From positions 7,481-22,876 of the forward strand of contig DOZO01000023.1 of NCBI GenBank assembly GCA_003517965.1: DNA of 15,396 nt. Reading direction: 5' to 3'. Positions 6,844 to 13,439 of the stretch are shown here, one piece after another (within the stretch, counting starts at the first letter, position 1; every line of letters begins with the position of its first letter). The notes under the pieces are model-generated. The model was not told the origin of the DNA. It worked only from the letters and a program-made list of their open reading frames with translations, and made no database searches. Position numbers and translations under genes: made by a program. The stretch is from Desulfobulbaceae bacterium. Lineage in GTDB: Bacteria; Desulfobacterota; Desulfobulbia; Desulfobulbales; Desulfurivibrionaceae.

Positions 6844-7416
6844 ATGAAGGTACTGGCTTTGAGCGGGAGTCCGCGAAAAAAAGGAAATACCGAGACCTTG
6901 CTTGGCGCGGTTCTTAAAGGGGTCGAGGCGGCTGGGGGTGAGATTGAGTTGATTCGCCTCTATGATCTGCGGATTCAGCCGTGTATCGGTTGCGGCGGTT
7001 GTGATAAAACCGGAGAATGTGTGCTGGAAGACGATATGCAGGAGTTGTATCCGAAGATTCTCGCCTCGCAGCGGGTGATTCTTGCCTCACCTATTTATTT
7101 TTACGGGATCACCGCCCAGGCCAAGGCCTTTGTTGATCGTTGCCAGGCATTGTGGAACAGAAAGCGGCTCCAGAAGGAAAAAGGTGTGTGGCATAATGAT
7201 TCCAGCCGCAAGGGTTTCCTGGTGGCGGTGGCCGCAACCCATGGAGAAAAGGTTTTTGATGGCGCGATTCTTACCGCCAAGTATGCCTTTGATGCCATGG
7301 GTATGGAGTATGGCGGAGAATTTGTGGTAAAGGGCATGGATAACCGTGGAGAAATGGCAAGGGATGAGGATACCCTGGCCCGGGCGGAACAGGCTGGTCG
7401 AAAATTTATGGATTGA
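6844..7416 (+). CDS. Iron-sulfur flavoprotein / NADPH-dependent FMN reductase family
   Basis: This is a flavodoxin-fold protein of 190 residues. The start MKVLALSGSPRKKGNTE holds the FMN phosphate loop (7-16), and ASPIYFYGITAQAKAFVDR near residue 80 is the second flavin-contact region. A compact cluster C47-x2-C50-x2-C53-x5-C59 fits the CX2CX2CX4-7C pattern of archaeal and bacterial iron-sulfur flavoproteins, which bind a [4Fe-4S] cluster next to FMN. It probably acts as a redox carrier or reductase in an anaerobe; the substrate is unknown. The open frame extends to 6778 inside malQ, but GGGAGG at 6832-6837 places the start at the ATG one base after the malQ stop. No downstream partner is co-oriented before the tRNA. 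Confidence 0.85.
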   Translation: MKVLALSGSPRKKGNTETLLGAVLKGVEAAGGEIELIRLYDLRIQPCIGCGGCDKTGECVLEDDMQELYPKILASQRVILASPIYFYGITAQAKAFVDRCQALWNRKRLQKEKGVWHNDSSRKGFLVAVAATHGEKVFDGAILTAKYAFDAMGMEYGGEFVVKGMDNRGEMARDEDTLARAEQAGRKFMD

Positions 7417-7474
7417 GACCGGCTGGTTGCGGTGTTTCACCCCGGTGGGCTGGGCTGGGGCGAGGAATAAAAGA

Positions 7475-7503
7475 TTGACAAACTCCCTCTCATCATTTAA
7501 AAA
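7475..7503 (+). promoter_or_regulatory. Promoter of the tRNA-Glu gene
   Basis: TTGACA (7475-7480) is a consensus -35. A 17-base spacer leads to TAAAAA (7498-7503), a 4-of-6 match to the -10. Transcription would start about 7 bases before the tRNA. The position and orientation support a dedicated promoter. Confidence 0.6.
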
Positions 7504-7517
7504 ATGGCGCAGAGCAT

Positions 7518-7593
7518 GGCCCCTTCGTCTAGCGGTCCAGGACGCTGGCCTCTCACGCCGGTAACACGGGTTCGAGTCCCGTAGGGGTCACCA
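7518..7593 (+). tRNA. tRNA-Glu (anticodon CTC)
   Basis: A complete 76-base cloverleaf with encoded CCA. The acceptor stem GGCCCCT/AGGGGTC pairs with one G-T wobble. The D-arm region is GTCTAGCGGTCCAGGAC, the anticodon stem CTGGC/GCCGG encloses loop CTCTCAC, and the T-loop is GGGTTCGAGTCCC. The sequence closely resembles other bacterial glutamate tRNAs and reads GAG codons. It stands alone, with its own promoter and terminator. Confidence 0.97.
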
Positions 7594-7604
7594 AGTGAGA
7601 AATC

Positions 7605-7640
7605 AAGGACTTAGCCATTTTCGGTTAGGTCCTTTTTTTT
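7605..7640 (+). terminator. Rho-independent terminator of tRNA-Glu
   Basis: A 12-bp stem (7605-7616 with 7623-7634; two G-T wobbles, no mismatch) encloses an ATTTTC loop. T-residues continue without break to 7640. It ends the tRNA transcript. On the - strand the stem is followed by no long T-tract, so it is at best a weak terminator for trpA, which converges on it. Confidence 0.92.
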
Positions 7641-7704
7641 GTCTGGTGGTTTTCTCCTGTAAAACCGGGAAGAGAATCATAGATAGACTGATCGGTGTGC
7701 TTCC

Positions 7705-8469
7705 TCAGCGAAGCCCGGCGATAAATGGCCCAACGGCTTCTGGGCCTTTTTCTTCAACCAGTCTGATGGTGGCGGTGCCGATTACTGCCAGGTCGGCCTT
7801 GCCGGTCAGGATCTGGATGTCTTCCCGGCTGCTGATCCCGAAACCCACAGCGAGGGGCAGGTCTGTGGCCTGGCGACAGCGGGACAGATAAGCATCGAAG
7901 GAGGCGTCGAACTCGGTTCTGCTGCCGGTAACGCCACGGCGGGCTACGCAGTAGATGAAGCCGTTACCATGTCCGGCCAGGGTTCGCATCCGTTCCTCTG
8001 TGCTGGTGGGGGCAAAGATCTGGATGGGGGCAAGATCAAACTCCCTGGCCAGCCGGAGATATTCTTCGCCCTCTTCCGGCGGCAGATCGGGGATGATGAA
8101 GCCCCTGATTCCGACCTCCTTGGCCTTGTGCAGGAAATCCCGCAGACCGAACTTAAAGGGAATATTGTAGTAGGTCATAAACAGGAAGGGGATATCGTAT
8201 TGGGCCGCCATTTCCTCAGCAAAGGCCAGGCAGTCGGCAACCTTGGTCCCGTTGGCAATGGACTCCTGATTGGCCTTGATGATCATGGGCCCGTCAGCCA
8301 TGGGCTCGGAAAAGGGGATCTGGAGTTCGATCACATCCACCCCGTTTGCCACCATCTGGTGGATCACTTCGCGGTTTACCGCAAAGGAGGGATAGCCCAG
8401 AACCAGATGGGTCATGAGCAGGATATCTTTTTTGCTCCGGGCTTGCCGGAGTTGCTCAGCGAGCTGCAT
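7705..8469 (-). CDS. trpA: Tryptophan synthase alpha chain
   Basis: TrpA cleaves indole-3-glycerol phosphate to indole, which is channelled to TrpB. At 254 residues it is slightly short of the usual ~268. The catalytic acids are kept: Glu48 in IELQIPFSEPMADGP and Asp59 in the same block. The phosphate-site motif GFGISSREDI (209-218) and the loop GVTGSRTEF (179-187) are present. The motif ELQIPFSEPMADGP differs from the more common ELGVPFSDPLADGP. The open frame reaches 8622, but homology starts at the ATG at 8469, preceded on its strand by GAGAGG. It overlaps the trpB 3' end by 14 bases, implying translational coupling. Confidence 0.95.
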   Translation of the reverse strand: MQLAEQLRQARSKKDILLMTHLVLGYPSFAVNREVIHQMVANGVDVIELQIPFSEPMADGPMIIKANQESIANGTKVADCLAFAEEMAAQYDIPFLFMTYYNIPFKFGLRDFLHKAKEVGIRGFIIPDLPPEEGEEYLRLAREFDLAPIQIFAPTSTEERMRTLAGHGNGFIYCVARRGVTGSRTEFDASFDAYLSRCRQATDLPLAVGFGISSREDIQILTGKADLAVIGTATIRLVEEKGPEAVGPFIAGLR

Positions 8470-9688
8470 ATTCCTCTCCCTTTTTCCGGATAAAATCTTT
8501 CCAGGATGGATCATCAAAAGCATGGGCAATGGTGAAGATATCCTTGTCGCCTCGCCCAGACTGGTTGATAATGATGGCCTGGTCGCGGTCAAGCTCTCCT
8601 GCCTCCTTGAAGGCCTGAACAAAGGCGTGGGTGGATTCGAGCGCCGGGATGATCCCTTCTTTTTTTATGGTTAGATCGAGCGCGGCCATGACCTCCTGGT
8701 CGGTGGCTGCGGCAAAACGAACCCTGCCTTTTTCCCAGAGATCGGTGAGCAGGGGGGAGACTCCGATATAATCAAGCCCAGCGGCCACCGAATGGGTGTC
8801 GCGCATCTGGCCGTCTGAGTCCTGGAGAAACATGGTTTTGTACCCTTGAGCCACGCCGGGGGATGCGTCCTGGCTGGCGAGCCTCGCGGCATGCTGGCCG
8901 GTGTCAAGCCCCTTGCCGCCTGCTTCCACCCCAATCAGCTCTACCTCGGTGTCGGGTAGAAAAGCCTGAAAAATGCCCATGGCGTTGGAGCCGCCGCCCA
9001 CACAGGCATAGATTCTGGCCGGGAGCTTGCCGTGGGTAGCGAGGATCTGTTTGTGTGCCTCCTGGCCGATGATGGATTGGAACCAGGCCACCATCTCCGG
9101 AAAAGGATGCGGCCCGCAGACCGTACCCATTACATAGTGGGTGGTGTCCATATTGGAAACCCAGTCACGGAAGGCCTCGTTGATGGCGTCCTTGAGGGTG
9201 CGGCTGCCGGTGGTTACCGGGACTACGGTGGCCCCGAGCTTTTCCATCCAGAAGACATTGGGCCGCTGGCGATGGACATCTTCTTCGCCCATGTAGATGG
9301 TGCAGGCAAAGCCGAATTTGGCGGCCATGGTGGCGCAGGCCACCCCGTGCTGGCCCGCCCCGGTTTCCGCGATTACCCGAGTCTTGCCCATGCGCTTGAC
9401 CAGCAGACCTTGGCCCATGACGTTGTTGGCTTTGTGCGCGCCGGTGTGGTTGAGATCTTCGCGTTTGATGAAGATCTGCGCTCCGCCGAAATGGCGACTC
9501 AGGTTGTCGGCATGGGTGAGAGGAGTCGGACGGCAGGAGTAGGAGCCCATGAGGGCGAGGTACTCCTGCCAGAAGGCCGGATCTGACTTGGCCGTGGTAT
9601 AGACTTCTCTCAGTTCCCGGAAGGTTTCGTACAGCACTTCCGGGATATAGGCGCCGCCCCATTGTCCAAAATAGCCAGGTTTGTTCAT
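8456..9688 (-). CDS. trpB: Tryptophan synthase beta chain
   Basis: TrpB is the PLP enzyme that condenses indole with serine to tryptophan, in an alpha2-beta2 complex with TrpA. It is the canonical TrpB1 type. The PLP lysine is Lys86 in LNHTGAHKANN, Glu108 lies in AETGAGQHGVA, the phosphate loop GGGSNA starts at 231, and SGRGDKD is at 377-383. The 410 residues include a ~20-residue tail after the last motif, somewhat longer than the 397-residue Escherichia coli protein. The ATG at 9686-9688 follows AAGGA on its strand. It begins a two-gene trpBA operon on the strand opposite to its neighbours; no other trp gene is in the window. Confidence 0.97.
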   Translation of the reverse strand: MNKPGYFGQWGGAYIPEVLYETFRELREVYTTAKSDPAFWQEYLALMGSYSCRPTPLTHADNLSRHFGGAQIFIKREDLNHTGAHKANNVMGQGLLVKRMGKTRVIAETGAGQHGVACATMAAKFGFACTIYMGEEDVHRQRPNVFWMEKLGATVVPVTTGSRTLKDAINEAFRDWVSNMDTTHYVMGTVCGPHPFPEMVAWFQSIIGQEAHKQILATHGKLPARIYACVGGGSNAMGIFQAFLPDTEVELIGVEAGGKGLDTGQHAARLASQDASPGVAQGYKTMFLQDSDGQMRDTHSVAAGLDYIGVSPLLTDLWEKGRVRFAAATDQEVMAALDLTIKKEGIIPALESTHAFVQAFKEAGELDRDQAIIINQSGRGDKDIFTIAHAFDDPSWKDFIRKKGEEYAAR

Positions 9689-9745
9689 GTTGAAAATCCT
9701 TGTCGCCTGAGTGGCGTATTTTTATTTGGTCTTTTCAAGTTCGTT

Positions 9746-9775
9746 ATAATACTCCATTTTTAGCGGATTAGACAA
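9746..9775 (-). promoter_or_regulatory. Candidate trpBA promoter
   Basis: Read on the - strand, TTGTCT (9770-9775) and TATTAT (9746-9751) are separated by 18 bases, matching the consensus at 4 and 5 of 6 positions. The transcript would begin about 50 bases before trpB. A small hairpin CGCC/GGCG (9704-9716) lies just before its ribosome site. I see no leader peptide rich in Trp codons, so no classical attenuator. Confidence 0.45.
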
Positions 9776-9896
9776 GGAGAGAAGAAGCGGAAACTCTAAA
9801 AAGCTGCTGGACAGTGGTGTTTTTTCTTGTGGAGTGCGGGGGTGTTTCCTGGTTATATTGCCGGTGTAACCTTGTCGCTTTTTCTCGTGTAATTTA

Positions 9897-10013
9897 GGAG
9901 CCGTGTAGAAATAACTTGTACTATTCTGCCTTAACTTTACGGCTCCTTATGCCGTATGGGCAAGATTCTATGTCCAAGTTGTTTTTGCTCAACGGCTTAT
10001 TGGAGGTTCAGAT
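9897..10013 (+). promoter_or_regulatory. Structured leader motif, copy B, upstream of the 549-residue gene
   Basis: The same segment order as at 859-970: GGAGCCGT (9897-9904), AACTTG (9913-9918), ACGGCTCC (9939-9946), GCCGT (9951-9955), CAAGTT (9975-9980), AACGGC (9991-9996). Segments 1 and 3 pair over 8 bp, 4 and 6 over 5 bp, and 2 and 5 over 6 bp. The core TACGGCTCCTTATGCCGT is identical in both copies, whereas the distal pair has changed on both sides (GC-rich in copy A, AT-rich here) with pairing kept. A T-rich run and AACGGCTTATTGGAGG lead to the ATG at 10014, the GGAGG being a strong ribosome site. CTCC in the core could also mask that GGAG. Function inferred. Confidence 0.6.
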
Positions 10014-11663
10014 ATGAGCGTACGTTCCTGTGTGCATCCATCCGGACAGTTTGTTTATGGGTTGCATTTGCCTGCATACCAGGTTGCCAATTTGCGGGAA
10101 AACGATTTTGTCGAGCCGCTTGGGGTATTTCCAGATAACAAGCCGTATCTGAACCAGAATAATTTTCCCGCGGGAGATCTTCAGGTTGATCAGGAGGCGG
10201 CGATTTATGAAATCGTCAATCCCTTTCCTTTCAGGGGGGTTACCTTCATCAACAGTGCTTGGGCGAATAGTAAAGCGGCAAATCCAGCGGCCATCAAGTT
10301 GCCGGAGCCACCAGCCGTATCCATGTGCCAGACGTTGCAAGGCCTTCTGCCCGCAGGCGCTGTCCAGGATCGGCAAAAAATATTCGCGGCATTGCCTGAA
10401 ACAGTATTGTTGGCCCTGGCCGCTACTTCCACTGACCCGGATGATCTGGTGACCCTGGCTGCCATGAGCTGCGCCCTTATTCTTGACGACTCCGGGAATC
10501 CGGTCGGCCTTGGTTATGCAGAGGAGAAAAATGGTCTGGCAAGGGCCAGAATTATCTGGCCGGATCTCTTCGAGGTGGTGGTCAACAACAGTTATCTTCC
10601 CCTGGCCTATCGCAAGGTTATGGTCCTGCGGCCCGGAGTGCAGGGGGGCAGTGAGATTGTAGGCGAGTATCGCAACCAGCTCCAGGACTGTCATGTTTTT
10701 GAATATCTGCGCCGCAACAGCTATATTCCCTGGGGACATTATGCCGCCAATATGGCGGATGATGCTGTCCGCTACCGGATGGAGGATCTTTCCGGTGCCG
10801 ATATGCAGGGCTTGCGGCATCTTTATTATCAGCGCACCTTTCTTCGCCTTGCCGCCGAGCTGGGGCTGCCTCTGCCGTCTGGCCGGAAGACCTTGTCTCA
10901 AGATGCACTTGAAGAGTTGCGCTTGGCGGTACTCCAGGCTCTGGATCGGGAAGATGCGCCTCCCTTGTCTTTTGACGCTACCCTGTGGGGTTGGAACTAC
11001 GGGTTTGCTTTTGATCCCAGCGGCTACCGGCTGCATGCCTCGCATCAGCAGATTCATCAGCAGTTCGCCATGTTGCCGCAAACGGTTTCCGCTTGGCATC
11101 ATGGGGGGCAGGCCGTTAATGAACCGGTTGCAAGCTACGCCTGCGGGGATTTTATTGCCGAGTTCTGTGAACGGTATCATCAAGAGACGGGCTGTGATTT
11201 TTTCCGTACCTATCTCAAGGTTATTCGCAATAATCGGCGGATGGACGGGAGGGAAAGCGAAAACACCAGCCTGATTGTGTATGAGGATGAGGCGGTCATG
11301 CTATTTGTGCCCAAGGCGCAGACCTCCCAGTGGGAATTGCAGATCATGCCCGTGGGTGAGGTGGGTAATATCCTGGAGGCAGATACGGTTACCCGTGCTT
11401 CGCTGGATCGTGCCCTGCTTGTTGCCCAGATGATTCTTGCCCGTTTGGGGGCCAGACTGGTGAGCAGCATTGAATACTCAAGCCGGATCGCAGCTGCGCC
11501 CGGCGGGCAACGGCTTCTCTACGCGCTTTTGCCCAAACTCCCATATTCCATGGGGGCCTTCAGCGAGGCTCAGTTGCGTTGGGTCAATGGTCATTTTCCG
11601 GAAGATTTTGCTGCCGCTTGTCGCTTGCAACTGCCGATGGTGCTGGCTGGCCTTGCAAGATAG
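10014..11663 (+). CDS. Uncharacterised 549-residue protein, GalT/HIT-like features
   Basis: I cannot name this protein. Its segments recall the galactose-1-phosphate uridylyltransferase / HIT superfamily: IVNPFPFRGVTFIN (67-80), a histidine cluster LHASHQQIHQQF with H341, H344 and H348, and VYEDEAVMLFVPKAQTSQWELQIMP (422-446), which resembles the C-terminal half of GalT-type proteins. The strict HxHxQ active-site motif is not present in that exact form, so catalytic activity is uncertain. If the resemblance holds, it would act on a nucleotide or sugar phosphate (GalT, Ap4A phosphorylase and GDP-sugar phosphorylase are the known relatives). No signal peptide or membrane segment is seen. It stands alone, with the structured leader and a GGAGG site before its ATG. 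Confidence 0.75.
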   Translation: MSVRSCVHPSGQFVYGLHLPAYQVANLRENDFVEPLGVFPDNKPYLNQNNFPAGDLQVDQEAAIYEIVNPFPFRGVTFINSAWANSKAANPAAIKLPEPPAVSMCQTLQGLLPAGAVQDRQKIFAALPETVLLALAATSTDPDDLVTLAAMSCALILDDSGNPVGLGYAEEKNGLARARIIWPDLFEVVVNNSYLPLAYRKVMVLRPGVQGGSEIVGEYRNQLQDCHVFEYLRRNSYIPWGHYAANMADDAVRYRMEDLSGADMQGLRHLYYQRTFLRLAAELGLPLPSGRKTLSQDALEELRLAVLQALDREDAPPLSFDATLWGWNYGFAFDPSGYRLHASHQQIHQQFAMLPQTVSAWHHGGQAVNEPVASYACGDFIAEFCERYHQETGCDFFRTYLKVIRNNRRMDGRESENTSLIVYEDEAVMLFVPKAQTSQWELQIMPVGEVGNILEADTVTRASLDRALLVAQMILARLGARLVSSIEYSSRIAAAPGGQRLLYALLPKLPYSMGAFSEAQLRWVNGHFPEDFAAACRLQLPMVLAGLAR

Positions 11664-11913
11664 GAGAAGTGGTCTGGTTTTTTAAGCCATTTTACGGTGG
11701 CAGATGCAGATTTCTATTTTACGGTTTTTTGTGGACATAAAATATTGCCCTGAAAAATACGGTGTGTTAATTTAAAAAGTCGAGTGTTTTGCTCTGGACG
11801 GTGTTTTTCGGCTTTTTTGTAGTGTTGCGCTGGATTGTATCTGGAAAAATATATTTTATGGTTTTTGTCCAATTTTGGCATAAGCTTGATAGTTATTCTA
11901 ATGAGGTGAGCTG
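11664..11913. other. AT-rich intergenic region before pycA
   Basis: 250 bases, much richer in A and T than the flanking genes, with three related TTTACGG/ATACGG patches near 11693, 11720 and 11759 and a weak GCCA/TGGC hairpin at the first. A possible promoter is TTGTCC (11865-11870), 17 bases, GATAGT (11888-11893), both poor matches. No clear terminator for the preceding gene was found. Confidence 0.4.
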
Positions 11914-13356
11914 TTGAAGAAGAAGATTTTAATAGCCAATCGAGGTGAAATCGCCCTGCGGATCATTAGGGCGGTGCAAGAGCTTGGGCATACCGCCGTG
12001 GCTATTTATGAAACGCCTGACAAAGATGCCCTGCATATTCGCACGGCGGATGAGGCTATCTGGCTTGGGGATGGCCCCCGCTGCGATTACCTGAACATCG
12101 ACAAGGTCATCGGGGTTGCCAGAAAGGTTGGGGCAGATGCCATTCATCCGGGGTACGGATTCTTGGCGGAAAACCCTGATTTCGCCAAGGCCTGTGAAGA
12201 TAATGGCATCATCTTTATCGGACCGCCTTCTGAGGTTATCCAGGCTTTGGGCGATAAGGTAACGGCCCGGCAGATCATGAAGGACGCTGGCATTCCTATG
12301 GTGCCCGGTACAGATAATCTCTCTGCCGGTGATGCCGGGATCAAAGAGGCTGTTGATTTTGCCAATCAATATGGCTATCCGGTTATGCTGAAAGCTACTG
12401 CCGGAGGGGGTGGACGCGGTATCCGCCGGGTGGAAAACGAGCAACAGCTGCGCGCGGAACTCCCCATGGCCAGGGCGGAGGCAAAGTCTGCCTTTAACAA
12501 CGACGCGGTCTTTCTTGAAAAGGCGGTGATCAACCCCAAGCATGTCGAGGTGCAGATCATTGCCGATAAACAAGGCAACACGGTGCATCTGGGCTCCAGG
12601 GATTGTTCGATCCAGCGCCGGAACCAGAAACTGGTGGAGATCGCCCCTTCGCTGATCAAGGACAACGCTCTGGTTGATCTGATTTGCGAGACCGCCGTCA
12701 CGGCGGCCAAGGCTTCACGCTATGTGAACGCTGGCACCGTGGAGTTCCTTGTTGATCGGGACTGGAATTTTTATTTTATGGAGATCAATACCCGGGTGCA
12801 GGTGGAGCATACCGTTACCGAAATGGTCACCGGCATTGATATCGTCCGAACCCAGATCAAGCTGGCCCTGGGGAAAAAGCTTGCCTTTACCCAGGATGAC
12901 GTGAAGATTCGCGGTTTTGCCGTGGAGATGAGGATCAATGCTGAAGATCCGCAGAACAACTTTATGCCGGAGGGTGGCAAGACTGTTTCGGTATACCGCT
13001 CACCGGGCGGCTATGGGGTGCGGCTGGACGGCTTTGTTTACCAGGGCTTCACTATCCCGAAGGTTTACGATTCGCTCCTGGTAAAGATGACGGTCTTTGG
13101 TTTTTCCTGGAACGAAACCGTGGACAGGCTTCTGCGCTGCCTTAACAACTTTGTGATCACCGGGCCGAAAACCACGATTCCTTACTATGTGAATCTGGTT
13201 CAGGATCCTGATTTCAAGAAGGGAGATTTCGATACCTCCTTTATTGAAACCCATCCGGAGCTGATCAACTACGACGATCAAGCTTGCGAAGGGAGCAAAC
13301 TGGCCCATCTGATTGCCGAGATTCATTATAAAGGGGAAAATCCTTACGCTGTCTAA
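11914..13356 (+). CDS. pycA: Pyruvate carboxylase subunit A (biotin carboxylase)
   Basis: The biotin carboxylase subunit uses ATP and bicarbonate to carboxylate the biotin carried by the next gene's product. Its 480 residues carry ILIANRGEIALRIIRA (5-20), the ATP-grasp lysine Lys160 with the glycine loop GGGGRGI (164-170), HVEVQ (210-214), CSIQRRNQKLVEIAP (231-245) and MEINTRVQVEHTVTE (289-303). The start is TTG at 11914, with GAGGTGAG at 11903-11910; the first residues MKKKILIANRGE are exactly the family start. It cannot be told from acetyl-CoA carboxylase AccC by this gene alone, but the carboxyltransferase partner downstream points to pyruvate carboxylase. The proposed role is anaplerotic oxaloacetate supply. 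Confidence 0.9.
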   Translation: MKKKILIANRGEIALRIIRAVQELGHTAVAIYETPDKDALHIRTADEAIWLGDGPRCDYLNIDKVIGVARKVGADAIHPGYGFLAENPDFAKACEDNGIIFIGPPSEVIQALGDKVTARQIMKDAGIPMVPGTDNLSAGDAGIKEAVDFANQYGYPVMLKATAGGGGRGIRRVENEQQLRAELPMARAEAKSAFNNDAVFLEKAVINPKHVEVQIIADKQGNTVHLGSRDCSIQRRNQKLVEIAPSLIKDNALVDLICETAVTAAKASRYVNAGTVEFLVDRDWNFYFMEINTRVQVEHTVTEMVTGIDIVRTQIKLALGKKLAFTQDDVKIRGFAVEMRINAEDPQNNFMPEGGKTVSVYRSPGGYGVRLDGFVYQGFTIPKVYDSLLVKMTVFGFSWNETVDRLLRCLNNFVITGPKTTIPYYVNLVQDPDFKKGDFDTSFIETHPELINYDDQACEGSKLAHLIAEIHYKGENPYAV

Positions 13357-13424
13357 AAACAGGTAAAAGGGAAAAGGTACAAGGCTGTTCCTTGCACTTT
13401 GCACCTTTAACCTTGCGCCTTCAA
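13357..13424. repeat. Inverted array of degenerate heptamers
   Basis: Starting directly after the pycA stop, four 7-base units ending in AGG run in tandem (AAACAGG, TAAAAGG, GAAAAGG, TACAAGG; 13357-13384). After a CTGTT spacer come five units in the opposite sense (CCTTGCA, CTTTGCA, CCTTTAA, CCTTGCG, CCTTCAA; 13390-13424). The facing units TACAAGG and CCTTGCA, and the next ones out, can pair around CTGTT to form a hairpin of about 10 bp. The array fills nearly the whole gap between the two carboxylase genes. Confidence 0.65.
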
Positions 13425-13439
13425 AATACAGGAGTTGTC

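Noticed and set aside
7648..7666. GGTTTT/AAAACC hairpin as trpA terminator
   Set aside because: Only 6 mainly AT pairs and no T-tract on the - strand; too weak to call.
8470..8622. N-terminal extension of trpA
   Set aside because: It would overlap trpB by 167 bases and adds residues without family similarity; the ATG at 8469 has a good ribosome site.
9804..9815. CTGCTGGACAGT resembling the right end of the dispersed repeat
   Set aside because: Only 12 bases match (one difference from 11-22 region) and no second arm was found, so chance or a decayed remnant cannot be told apart.
10008..11183. Open frame of 391 codons on the - strand
   Set aside because: It is opposite the 549-residue gene, which has the better ribosome site and motifs; the antisense protein is low-complexity basic sequence typical of shadows.
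11875..11902. TTGGCA-16-TCTAAT promoter for pycA
   Set aside because: Its start point would fall after the GAGGTG ribosome site, leaving the TTG start without it.
13357..13424. CRISPR-like array
   Set aside because: Units are only 7 bases with no spacers and switch orientation midway; no cas genes are present.
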